From assembly GCA_021780905.1 (NCBI GenBank), contig JAJXXW010000028.1, forward strand, positions 84,752 to 148,751: a stretch of DNA of 64,000 nucleotides. Reading direction: 5' to 3'. The DNA is from a bacterium (GTDB lineage Bacteria > Verrucomicrobiota > Verrucomicrobiia > Limisphaerales > UBA11358). The notes beneath the pieces were generated by a model that was given only the letters and a program-made list of their open reading frames with translations, had not been told where the DNA came from and searched no databases. The position numbers were made by a program, and so were the translations under genes. Position 1 is the first letter of the stretch. Each line of letters opens with the position of its first letter. Positions 10,156 to 18,876 of the stretch are shown piece by piece.

Positions 10156-10253
10156 AAACATTCAACATCCGACCTTCAAAATCGGACCCCCAACTCTGCG
10201 CCGGTCAAATATTTATTGCATCGTGAGCGTTGAATGTTGGATGTTGAACGTTT
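10156..10253. repeat. Imperfect inverted repeat, 24-nt arms around a ~50-nt loop
   Basis: Left arm aaacattcaacatccgaccttcaa (10156-10179); reverse complement of right arm (10230-10253) is aaacgttcaacatccaacattcaa; 3 mismatches in 24. Confidence 0.8.
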
Positions 10254-10269
10254 GCGAAAGGAGTTTTTC

Positions 10270-11400
10270 ATGAGCTTCTGCTTCCCGCGGTTCTGGGCCA
10301 TCGTCGTCAAGGAGTTCATCCAGATGCGGCGCGACCGGCTGACCTTCGGCATGATGGTCGGCATTCCGATGATCCAGCTCATCTTGTTCGGCTACGCCAT
10401 CAACTCGAATCCCAAGCACCTGCCCACGGCGGTTTATGCGGCGGACAACAGTCCGTTCTCGCGCACCCTTGTCTGGGGCTTGCGCAACAGCAGTTATTTC
10501 GACCTCACGCGCGAGGCGCACAGCGCGGCGGAAATCCAGAAAATGCTGGCCGAAGGCGAAGTGCAGTTTGCCGTGACCGTGCCGGTGGATTTCTCGCGGA
10601 AATTGTCGCGTGGCGAAAAACCGGAGGTGCTGCTGGAGGCCGACGCCACCGATCCCTCTGCCGTCGGGTTTGCGATGGCGGCGGTAAACCAGCTCGCCAC
10701 TACCGTCATCAATCGCGACCTGACCGGACCGCTGGCGAAATTGCAGGCGTCCGCGCCGCCGTTCAACATCGTCGCGCACCAGCATTACAACCCCGAAAGC
10801 ATCAGCCAATACAACATCGTTCCCGGCCTGATGGGCGTGATGCTGACGATGACGATGATCATCATCACCGGCCTGGCCATCACGCGCGAACGCGAGCGCG
10901 GCACGATGGAAAATCTGCTCTCGACGCCGGCGCATCCGGGCGAGGTCATCGTCGGCAAAATCATTCCCTACATCATGGTCGGCTACGTGCAGGTGGCGCT
11001 GATTCTGCTGGCGTCGAGGTTTCTGTTCAACGTGCCGTTCATCGGCAGCGTGCCGCTGCTGGTCGGGCTGACGTTTTTGTTCATCGTGGCGAACCTCGCC
11101 GTGGGCATCACGTTTTCGACCATCGCCAAAAACCAGTTGCAGGCGGTGCAGATGGCTTTTTTCTTTTTCCTGCCCTCGCTGCTGCTGTCGGGTTATATGT
11201 TTCCATTCCGCGGGATGCCCGGTTGGGCGCAAGCCATCGGCGAATGCCTGCCGCTCACGCATTTCTTGCGCGTCGTGCGCGGCATTTTACTTAAGGGCAA
11301 TGGCCTGACCGAATGCGTGCCGGACCTGTGGCCCATCGCGCTGTTCGTCGCGGTGATGCTGGTCATCGGCATCAAACGCTACCGGCAGACCCTGGATTAA
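10270..11400 (+). CDS. ABC-2 type transporter permease
   Basis: ORF opens at 10234, but MSFCFPRFWAIVVKEFIQMRRDRLTFGMM at 10270 is the family-typical N-terminus; ERERGTMENLLSTP motif. Confidence 0.9.
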   Translation: MSFCFPRFWAIVVKEFIQMRRDRLTFGMMVGIPMIQLILFGYAINSNPKHLPTAVYAADNSPFSRTLVWGLRNSSYFDLTREAHSAAEIQKMLAEGEVQFAVTVPVDFSRKLSRGEKPEVLLEADATDPSAVGFAMAAVNQLATTVINRDLTGPLAKLQASAPPFNIVAHQHYNPESISQYNIVPGLMGVMLTMTMIIITGLAITRERERGTMENLLSTPAHPGEVIVGKIIPYIMVGYVQVALILLASRFLFNVPFIGSVPLLVGLTFLFIVANLAVGITFSTIAKNQLQAVQMAFFFFLPSLLLSGYMFPFRGMPGWAQAIGECLPLTHFLRVVRGILLKGNGLTECVPDLWPIALFVAVMLVIGIKRYRQTLD

Positions 11401-11561
11401 AGCCCGTGTTGGCTGCCGATTCACCCGGGGCAGCATAACGGGGCTGCGGCCTGCAGCCCAGGGTTGGCGGGCAGGCTCGCCGAGCCGAGCGCGCCGCCAT
11501 GTCCGTGAGCGTCTGCCCCAACTCTGATTCCACCGAAGACAGCGGGGAACCTCAAGGCCTT

Positions 11562-13064
11562 TTAAGCCGCAGTCGCCTTGGCGCTGGCAAGGTCATTGCG
11601 TCGTTGTTTAAGGCTCTTGAAAAACTCGAAGCCTTCACGCGTCCGACGCACGAGCACGTCCTTGTCTTGCAGCATGGATTTCAAAATTCGCCACGACGGA
11701 GAACGCGGAATGAGCAACGAGCGTTTCTTGCCGAGGAAATGGAAGCTTCGCTTGTCGAAATAGTATCTGTGATAAAATTCCTCCAGAGATTCAAAAATTT
11801 CCTCTTTTGATGCCGTCGGATATTCCAAAGTGCTTTGCTGAAAGCCGTCACCTTCAACCAAATCGGTCTTGTCTTTCTTGACGAACCAGCCGTTGAGCTT
11901 GGCCTGTTCGTAAAGTTCCGTGCCCGGATATGGCGCGGCGAGCGAAACCTGCAGGCTGAAAACGTCCAACTCCTTCGCGAAATTGATCGTTTGCTCAATC
12001 GTTTTCTTCGTCTCGACTGGCAAACCGAGGATGAACGTCCCGTGAATCACCACGCCGGCCTGATGACAATCCTTTGTGAACTTCCGCATTTCGTCCGTGG
12101 TCACGCCCTTTTTGATGCGCGTGAGCGTCTCGTCGTTGCCGCTTTCGTAGCCGACGAGGAACAGGCGCAGGCCGTTGTCCTTGAAACTTTTGATCGTATC
12201 ATAATCAAGATTCGCACGGCTGTTGCAACTCCAGTCCACACCGAGCGGACCGAGCTTCTTCGCGATTTCGCGCGCGCGCGGGAGGTTTGCGGTGAACGTG
12301 TCATCATCGAAGAAGAATTCGCGCACCTGCGGAAAAATCTTCTTCATGTAGGCCATCTCGTCCGCGACGTTCTGCGGCGAGCGCACGCGATACTTGTGCC
12401 CGCCAATCGTCTGCGGCCAGAGACAAAAGCTGCACTGCGCCGGGCAGCCGCGGCCGGTATACATCGAGACGTAAGGATGCTGGAGGTAGCCGATGAAATA
12501 TTTTTCAATCTCCAAGTCGCGCTTGTAGACATCGGCAACCCACGGGAGCTGGTCCATGTCGGCGATCATTTCGCGCTCGGGATTGTGGATGATCTTGCCG
12601 TCCTTATTTTTGTAGGACAAACCGGCAATGGTCGAAAGGTCGCGGTCTTCGGCGACTTCCTTGCAGGTGTAATCAAATTCCTTGCGGCCGACCCAGTCAA
12701 TCGCCCACGACGCCTTGAGCGTCTCGGTCGGCAACACCATCGTGTGCGCGCCGACAAAACCGATTTTGGTGTCCGGCCGTTGCTGTTTGATAGCTTCGGC
12801 CACTTTGCAATCGTTCTTCAACGACGGCGTGGAGGTGTTGATGATGACGTGATCGTAGTCCTTGGCGATGGCGAGGCATTTGGCGACGTCGATGTTGTGC
12901 GGCGGGCAGTCGAGCAGGCGCGAGTTGGGCGTGAGCGCGGCCGGTTGCGCGAGCCAGGTCGGATACCAATAGCTGGTGACTTCGCGCCGCGCCTGATACC
13001 GCGCGCCGGCGCCGCCGTCAAAGCCGTCAAAACTCGGTGGTGAAAGATAAAGGGTTCTGCTCAT
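11562..13064 (-). CDS. hpnJ: Hopanoid biosynthesis-associated B12-binding radical SAM protein HpnJ
   Basis: 500 aa; YTGRGCPAQCSFCLWPQTIGGHKYRVRSPQNV radical SAM motif, N-terminal B12-binding-like domain; next to hpnH. Confidence 0.88.
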   Translation of the reverse strand: MSRTLYLSPPSFDGFDGGAGARYQARREVTSYWYPTWLAQPAALTPNSRLLDCPPHNIDVAKCLAIAKDYDHVIINTSTPSLKNDCKVAEAIKQQRPDTKIGFVGAHTMVLPTETLKASWAIDWVGRKEFDYTCKEVAEDRDLSTIAGLSYKNKDGKIIHNPEREMIADMDQLPWVADVYKRDLEIEKYFIGYLQHPYVSMYTGRGCPAQCSFCLWPQTIGGHKYRVRSPQNVADEMAYMKKIFPQVREFFFDDDTFTANLPRAREIAKKLGPLGVDWSCNSRANLDYDTIKSFKDNGLRLFLVGYESGNDETLTRIKKGVTTDEMRKFTKDCHQAGVVIHGTFILGLPVETKKTIEQTINFAKELDVFSLQVSLAAPYPGTELYEQAKLNGWFVKKDKTDLVEGDGFQQSTLEYPTASKEEIFESLEEFYHRYYFDKRSFHFLGKKRSLLIPRSPSWRILKSMLQDKDVLVRRTREGFEFFKSLKQRRNDLASAKATAA

Positions 13065-13083
13065 GAAAAACTGGTTTTAATGC

Positions 13084-14517
13084 TTATTCCGCCTTTTTGG
13101 TGTCTTGGATTTTCTCCAGCAACGCGTCGCGTTCCGCAGTGTCGGTCGTGCCGCAGTGGCTGCCGACATGCGCCGGGTGGCCGTTGGAGCCGGGATCGCC
13201 TTCTTTGCGGCTGAAAGCCCCACGGGCACTCGCCGCTGGCGAGTTGATGATGGCCTTGGCCTCGGCCAGGTGGCCTTTGCCGATGGTCGCGCCGTTGAAC
13301 GCGCGTTTCGCCAATTCCGGCGACGCCGGATAAGGCTTCGGTTTCGCGCCGAAGTTGTATTTGAAATTTTTCCAGTTGTCGCCGGACTGGTAATTCGTGC
13401 CCAGCGCGCCGCTGGGATCGTAACCGCAATGCACCATGCAATGTTCGCAGCGCGGATCGCGCGCCTTGCCGTCCACGACGCCGTATTTTTCCCACGGCAC
13501 CTTGGCGAGCATTTCCTGATAACCAGGATAGTGGCCGTCCGTCATCAAGTAACAAGGGGCTTTCCAGCCCTTGACGTTGTAGGTCGGGATCGCCCAGGCG
13601 GTGCAGGTCAGCTCGCGCTTGCCGGCGAGAAACTCCTGGTAAACCGGCGTGCCGAAAATCGTGAAGGCCTGGCCCCACTGCTCAATCTTCGCAAACTTTT
13701 GGCGCGTCATGTCGCGCGTGAGGAAAAATTGTTTCGGATCCTTGCCGAGGCGCGAAACCATGTCCTTTTTCGCCGCGTCGTAATCGTAGCCGGGCGAAAT
13801 CGTGTGGCCATCCACTTCGAGCGACGAGAGGTATTTGAACATGTCTTCGATTTCCGCCACATCGGTCTCGCGATAAACCGTCGTGTTCGTCGCAACTTGA
13901 TAGCCGCAAATCTTCGCCATCTTGATGGCCTCGACACATTCCTTGAACACGCCTTCGCGCTCGACGATCAAATCGTGCGTAAATTCCAAGCCGTCCACGT
14001 GAACGTTCCAATACATCCATTGCGTGGGGCGGATAACGGCTTTTTTCTTCGCCGTGTCATCGGATTGGCGGATGACTTCGGCTTCTTTTTCAGTAATCAA
14101 TTTTCCGGCGAGCAGCTTCTGCAGCATCGGCTCAATGGCCGGCGAATAAATTGCCGCGAGATAGTCGCGCATTTTTTTGCGCATGAACATGCCGTTCGTG
14201 CAGACGTAAATCACCCGGCCCTGTTCCAGCAGGCCGTTGATCAGATCTTCGATCTTCGGATAAATGAGCGGTTCGCCGCCGCAGATGGAGACCATCGGGG
14301 CGTCGCATTCCGCCGCCGCCGCCAGGCATTGCTCCAGGGGCACCATGTCCTTGAGGGACGTGGAGTATTCGCGAATGCGGCCGCAGCCGGTGCAGGTCAG
14401 GTTGCAGGTGTGCAGCGGTTCGAGCTGCAAAACCATCGCAAATTTTGGGGTTTTGCGCAGTTTGTGCTTGATGATGTGACTGGCGATTTTTTTCGTCAGC
14501 GCGAATGGGAAACGCAT
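13084..14517 (-). CDS. hpnH: Adenosyl-hopene transferase HpnH (radical SAM)
   Basis: LEPLHTCNLTCTGCGRIREYSTSL, ICGGEPLIYPKI; 477 aa. Confidence 0.88.
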   Translation of the reverse strand: MRFPFALTKKIASHIIKHKLRKTPKFAMVLQLEPLHTCNLTCTGCGRIREYSTSLKDMVPLEQCLAAAAECDAPMVSICGGEPLIYPKIEDLINGLLEQGRVIYVCTNGMFMRKKMRDYLAAIYSPAIEPMLQKLLAGKLITEKEAEVIRQSDDTAKKKAVIRPTQWMYWNVHVDGLEFTHDLIVEREGVFKECVEAIKMAKICGYQVATNTTVYRETDVAEIEDMFKYLSSLEVDGHTISPGYDYDAAKKDMVSRLGKDPKQFFLTRDMTRQKFAKIEQWGQAFTIFGTPVYQEFLAGKRELTCTAWAIPTYNVKGWKAPCYLMTDGHYPGYQEMLAKVPWEKYGVVDGKARDPRCEHCMVHCGYDPSGALGTNYQSGDNWKNFKYNFGAKPKPYPASPELAKRAFNGATIGKGHLAEAKAIINSPAASARGAFSRKEGDPGSNGHPAHVGSHCGTTDTAERDALLEKIQDTKKAE

Positions 14518-14520
14518 AGT

Positions 14521-14721
14521 TTATTTGGCGGAGGCGATTTCACTGGAAACGGCCGGGGTCAGATTCGTCGGCTCGGCCGGCGCGTCATTTTTCAAAAAGC
14601 CTGGCAGGAAAAAACTGCCCGGAGAAACGCTCTGGCTGGCATTGATGCCGCTGCAACCGGCGGCGGCCAGCGGCAACGCCGCCGCCAGAGCCAATCGCAC
14701 AAAATTCCAGCTTAATCTCAC
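14521..14721 (-). CDS. Small putative lipoprotein
   Basis: VRLSWNFVRLALAAALPLAAAGCSGINA... lipobox; GTG start proposed; 4 bp from hpnH start. Confidence 0.5.
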   Translation of the reverse strand: MRLSWNFVRLALAAALPLAAAGCSGINASQSVSPGSFFLPGFLKNDAPAEPTNLTPAVSSEIASAK

Positions 14722-14773
14722 TTGCCGAGTATAATTTACTTCGTCACGATGGCAACTGCTAATTGATTCCATC

Positions 14774-15529
14774 ATGCCACTGAAACCCCTTTTCCAAAGG
14801 ATTTTGACTGCGGCCGGCCTGCTGATGGCGGCAGCGGTCTCGGCGGCCCCGGCCACCAACCCGGTATTTACAGCCCGGGCCAAGGCCGCCTTTGCGCAGG
14901 CCGAGAAAAAATTTCTGGCCGATACCAATTCTTCCGCCGCCGCCGGCGACCTGGCCCGCACCAGTTTTGATCTCGCGGACTTGGCGATCAATGAAACGCA
15001 GCGCGCGGTATTTGCCCGGCGCGGCATCGGCGTCTGCCGCCCCTGGCTGGCGCGCGAACCGAAATCCGCCCCGGCGCATTATTATCTGGCCATGAATCTT
15101 GGCGAACTGGCGCAGGCCGAGGCGCCGTCCCTCGCCGCCTACCGGCTGGTGCACGAGGTGGAACGGGAATTCAAAACGGCGGCGGAACTGGACGTGAACT
15201 TGGATTACGCCGGGCCAGCGCGCAATCTGGGCGAACTCTATTTTCAAGCACCCGGCTGGCCGTTCAGCATCGGCAGCAAGTGGAAGGCGCGCGAATGGTT
15301 GGCGCGCGCCGCCGCTCTCGCTCCGGAGTATCCTGAAAATCTCCTCAACCTCGCCGAGGCGCAGCTGCAATGGTCGGAACCCAAATCATTCGCCGCGACG
15401 ATTAAAAACCTGGACGCCCGCTGGCCCGCCGCCCGCACCAATTTTGCCGGCGCGGCCTGGGAGCGGAGCTGGCTTGATTGGAACGCCCGCCGGGCGGCCC
15501 TCCTCCCGGCACCGAAGCGCGCCCCGTGA
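14774..15529 (+). CDS. Secreted TPR-like hypothetical protein
   Basis: 251 aa with signal peptide, Ala-rich helical repeats. Confidence 0.65.
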   Translation: MPLKPLFQRILTAAGLLMAAAVSAAPATNPVFTARAKAAFAQAEKKFLADTNSSAAAGDLARTSFDLADLAINETQRAVFARRGIGVCRPWLAREPKSAPAHYYLAMNLGELAQAEAPSLAAYRLVHEVEREFKTAAELDVNLDYAGPARNLGELYFQAPGWPFSIGSKWKAREWLARAAALAPEYPENLLNLAEAQLQWSEPKSFAATIKNLDARWPAARTNFAGAAWERSWLDWNARRAALLPAPKRAP

Positions 15530-15541
15530 GGGCGGCTTTTT
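15520..15541 (+). terminator. Candidate rho-independent terminator overlapping the stop codon
   Basis: CGCCC-cgtga-GGGCG followed by GCTTTTTC. Confidence 0.45.
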
Positions 15542-15595
15542 CGTTCGTGCAAAAGCGGTCGGATGAATTATGCTGGCATCAAAGACCGCCGAAAC

Positions 15596-16180
15596 ATGGC
15601 CAAAAAAATCATCGCCGCGTTAAGCGACTCGACGCTGTTCCTGCGCGAATGGCTCGTGAACCCGCAGCGCACCGGCTCGGTCGCGCCGAGTTCGCCGCAG
15701 CTTGGCGCCGCGATGGCCCGCTGGCTCCCGCGCAACCCCGAAAGTTTTGTCCTCGAACTCGGCCCCGGCACCGGGGCGGTTACCGACGCCCTGCTCAAAT
15801 ACGGCCTGCGCGAAGACCGGCTGATCGCCATTGAGCACAATGACACGCTGGCCCGGCTGCTTCAGAAAAAATACCCGCGCGCCACGATCATCGCCGGCGA
15901 CGCCTGGGAGCTCGACAAACTGCTCGCCACCTTGCCGGAGCCGGTCACGACGGTCGGCGCGGTTATTTCCAGCCTGCCGCTGCTGAATTTTCCCAAGGCC
16001 CAGGCGGACAGGCTTGCGCACAAAATCCGCGCCATCCTCGAACCGCGCGGCCGTCTGGTGCAATACAGCTATCACCTCGTCAAGGACCGCAGCCGGGGCA
16101 CGGACGACTTCCGGCTGCTCGCCTCCAAAATCGTCTGGTGGAACCTGCCGCCCGCGCGCGTCCACGTTTTCCAGAAGTAA
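15596..16180 (+). CDS. Class I SAM-dependent methyltransferase (phospholipid N-methyltransferase-like)
   Basis: MAKKIIAALSDSTLFLREWLVNPQRTGSVAPSSPQL...VLELGPGTGAVT; ORF opens at 15563. Confidence 0.8.
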   Translation: MAKKIIAALSDSTLFLREWLVNPQRTGSVAPSSPQLGAAMARWLPRNPESFVLELGPGTGAVTDALLKYGLREDRLIAIEHNDTLARLLQKKYPRATIIAGDAWELDKLLATLPEPVTTVGAVISSLPLLNFPKAQADRLAHKIRAILEPRGRLVQYSYHLVKDRSRGTDDFRLLASKIVWWNLPPARVHVFQK

Positions 16181-16189
16181 CAAAAATGG

Positions 16190-16420
16190 TTTTCCGCTGT
16201 TTCCGGTGGAATTTGAATTGGGGCGGGCGAAGCTTGCCGGCGGTGAAGTAAAGCATGGCGATGAGGTGGGTGTTGGAACGATAGCCCGGGCTTTGCGTTT
16301 GGTGGCGCTGAAGACCCTGTTTAAGCCTTCCATAAACGCATGGGTCACACCCCACTTCCAGTGCGCCGGAAGAGCCACCGCAGCACCTCGTTGCGCTCGC
16401 GATATGGCAGGAGTTTTTTG
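16190..16420 (-). pseudogene. C-terminal remnant of an ISL3-like transposase, frameshifted
   Basis: Minus strand: HWKWGVTHAFMEGLNRVFSATKRKAR then, after a 1-nt shift, GYRSNTHLIAMLYFTAGKLRPPQF; together resembles the EGLN..KRKARGYR..AGKL transposase C-terminus. Confidence 0.55.
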
Positions 16421-16565
16421 GAGCGTTTCCACTTTTCATGTAGCGCCGTCCGTCCCGGCGGCGGGTTGAAAGCACCGTCCCGATGACTTGGGGAGACCGG
16501 GCGGCGAGACGCCGCCGCAACGTGCCGGCGCGGACGCCTGCGCTACCTCATTTTCGGAAACGCTC
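16421..16565. mobile_element. 145-bp MITE/ERIC-like element, copy 1
   Basis: Perfect 10-bp TIR GAGCGTTTCC...GGAAACGCTC; internal GCGGCG-aga-CGCCGC hairpin; near-identical copy at 51651-51795. Confidence 0.85.
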
Positions 16566-17335
16566 TAACTGACAAACTTCGGCTCAAAAACCGGACCGAG
16601 GTTGTGTTTGCGGAGCAACTCGCAGAATTTCGCGATGGCGCACTTTTCGTCCGCGCCGAGGTGAAACTGGATGTGCCACTCGAAATAATCGCGCCGGAAA
16701 TCCGCGTCAAACTCCGCGCGCGTCTCGATGATGTGATCCAGCGTCTCCATGCCGAAGCGTTTGGCCTGCCGCAGTTCGCGGCGCAGTTCCGTGTTTTCGA
16801 CGCCGCGCCGCAGCGCCCAGACCGCATAAACAAAGGGCAGATTCGTCAGCTCCGACCAAGCGTAGCCGAGGTCGAAAATCTCGTGCCGGTGCGCGGAGCG
16901 CTGGAATTCAATCGCGGGGTCGCCGATGAGCAGGACAAAATCTTTTTCCCGCGCGGCAGCGTAGTTCGCCAGCGGCTTGAATTCGGGGAAAAGATTTTTT
17001 TCCGCCAGCAGCACTTTCAGCAGGTTGACGCTGGTGAGCGACGCGGGGTCGCAGAAAATCTCCTTCGCCTCGGCCAGCGGCTTTTGGTGAGCCAGAATCA
17101 CGCTGTAAACCTCGCCGAGCGAACCGATGGCCACGCCGTCGAGAATGTCGTAGCGGTCGTGGAGCAATACTTCGGTGATGCTGACGAGCGCGGCGTCCAG
17201 TTCGTCGCGCCGGAGCATTTCGGCCAGTCTGGCGGGCGTGGCCAGAATCAATTCGCTGTCCAGATCGCGTGTGAGCGGCGCGGCGTTGAGATAGGGCACG
17301 GAGCCGATGCGGAATTTTTTTTTGTCGCCGGCCAT
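16565..17335 (-). CDS. mqnA: Chorismate dehydratase MqnA (futalosine menaquinone pathway)
   Basis: MAGDKKKFRIGSVPYLNAAPLTRDL..., SITEVLLHDRYDILDGVAIGS, WSELTNLPFVYAVWA. Confidence 0.88.
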   Translation of the reverse strand: MAGDKKKFRIGSVPYLNAAPLTRDLDSELILATPARLAEMLRRDELDAALVSITEVLLHDRYDILDGVAIGSLGEVYSVILAHQKPLAEAKEIFCDPASLTSVNLLKVLLAEKNLFPEFKPLANYAAAREKDFVLLIGDPAIEFQRSAHRHEIFDLGYAWSELTNLPFVYAVWALRRGVENTELRRELRQAKRFGMETLDHIIETRAEFDADFRRDYFEWHIQFHLGADEKCAIAKFCELLRKHNLGPVFEPKFVS

Positions 17336-17340
17336 GATGC

Positions 17341-18834
17341 TCACTTGGCCTTGATCTCGAGGTTGTCGCGCTGGAGCGAGCTGCCCTCGGCGGCGGCGAG
17401 GCTGGCGAGCGACTGGTTGTAATTGGCGAGGGCGCGGATTTCCTGCGAACGCGCCGTGGTCAGCGCGCTTTGCAGTTGGAGCACGACAAAGATGGTGCTT
17501 TTGCCGACGGCGTATTTTCCCTCTTCGGCCTTGAGCGCGGCCTCGGCGTAGAGGCGCGCCTGCCGGGTGGCGTCCACGCTTTCCCACGCGGATTCGGCAT
17601 TTTTCACCGCGTTGTCAATCTGCACCATGATGTTTTGCTCCAGTTGCTTGAGCTGGAGCAACAGTTGTTTCTCGTTCGCCTTGCCGGCCTTCAACTGGTT
17701 GCGCGGGCCGATGTTGCTCAACGGCATCGTCAACTGTCCGCCGTAGGAATAATAGGGCCGGTTGCCGTCGCCCATCTCATTGAATGAGTCGCGGTATTGG
17801 TTGCCGTCGCCGTTGAAGCCGTAGCTGCCGGTCAAATCCAGTTGGGGGAAAAGCTGGTTGCGATAAAATTTCAACTGGATGCCCTGCTGTTCAACATTCA
17901 GCCGCGCCTGCACCAGATCCGGCCGGCCGGTCATGCCTTTGCCCCAACTGTCCTGTAGGTCGAAAAAATGCCGTTCCGCGGTCATCGCCAGGGTGGGTTC
18001 AAGCACCACGTCGTGCCATTGGGAATAATTGTCCGTCAGCAGGGTTTTCAAAGTGTTTTGATCCACGGCCAGCGTGTTTTGGGCGGCGATGAGGTTGGCG
18101 CGGCTCTGCGCCGCCTGCGCCTCGTCCTGCTCAATGGTCCCACCGCGTTCGGCCACCGTTCCGACGACCATCCGCTGCTTGTCATCGCCAAGCTGGGTTT
18201 CGGCCAGCGCCAGCGCGTCCCGCTGCACCTGGACGTTTTCACGGGCATAGATGAGTTCGTAATACGCATTCTCCACGGCGGTGACGGTGGTGATGATCTG
18301 CTGGCGCAAACCTTGTTCCGAGTATTTCAGCCGGTTTTTGGCGACCAGAATCGTGAGGCGGTTGTTGTCAATCCAGAAGTTTTTCAGCAGCGGCTGGGTC
18401 AGGGTGATCCCGAAGGAACCGCCGGAGCTGCTGGTGTAATTGGTGCCGATGGCAATGTGCTGATCTGAAATGTTGCCGCTGGCATCGTAGTTCATGCCCC
18501 ACGGGGTGAGTCCGCTGATTCCGGAGCTGAAAGTGTTATTGTTTTCAATCGTGGGAGGGAAAATCTGGCCATACTGGAACAAGGCCCCTTGGTCATTGTA
18601 GTTGTGCGTCCCCCCCAGGTTGAACTGCGGATCAAAGCCGCCGTAAGCCCCTTTCAAATTATAGAGCGATATCTCCGGCACGGTCCGCTCAATCTGCACG
18701 TCGAGGTTGTGCTGGAGCGCCTCGGCAAAGCAATCCTGTAATGACAGCGGGCGCGTTGCCGGCGCGTTGGTCTGCGCGGATGCGAGCGCGCCGAGGCCGG
18801 CCAAAAAAATCAAACTGGCGATAATCTTTTCCAT
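17341..18834 (-). CDS. TolC family outer membrane efflux protein
   Basis: 497 aa; signal peptide, LSLQDCFAEALQHNLDVQIERTVPEI, OEP repeat features. Confidence 0.85.
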   Translation of the reverse strand: MEKIIASLIFLAGLGALASAQTNAPATRPLSLQDCFAEALQHNLDVQIERTVPEISLYNLKGAYGGFDPQFNLGGTHNYNDQGALFQYGQIFPPTIENNNTFSSGISGLTPWGMNYDASGNISDQHIAIGTNYTSSSGGSFGITLTQPLLKNFWIDNNRLTILVAKNRLKYSEQGLRQQIITTVTAVENAYYELIYARENVQVQRDALALAETQLGDDKQRMVVGTVAERGGTIEQDEAQAAQSRANLIAAQNTLAVDQNTLKTLLTDNYSQWHDVVLEPTLAMTAERHFFDLQDSWGKGMTGRPDLVQARLNVEQQGIQLKFYRNQLFPQLDLTGSYGFNGDGNQYRDSFNEMGDGNRPYYSYGGQLTMPLSNIGPRNQLKAGKANEKQLLLQLKQLEQNIMVQIDNAVKNAESAWESVDATRQARLYAEAALKAEEGKYAVGKSTIFVVLQLQSALTTARSQEIRALANYNQSLASLAAAEGSSLQRDNLEIKAK

Positions 18835-18876
18835 CGGAAACCAGACGCCGGTTCCGGCCAGAAAGTAACCAAAAGG

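Noticed and set aside
11401-11561. Hairpin-like GC-rich intergenic stretch (ggggctgcggcctgcagcccagg) between the permease and hpnJ
   Set aside because: Could be a terminator or repeat scrap, but lacks a U-tract and no second copy was found in the window.
13105-14715. 536-aa plus-strand ORF opposite hpnH
   Set aside because: Entirely antisense to a clearly conserved radical SAM gene.
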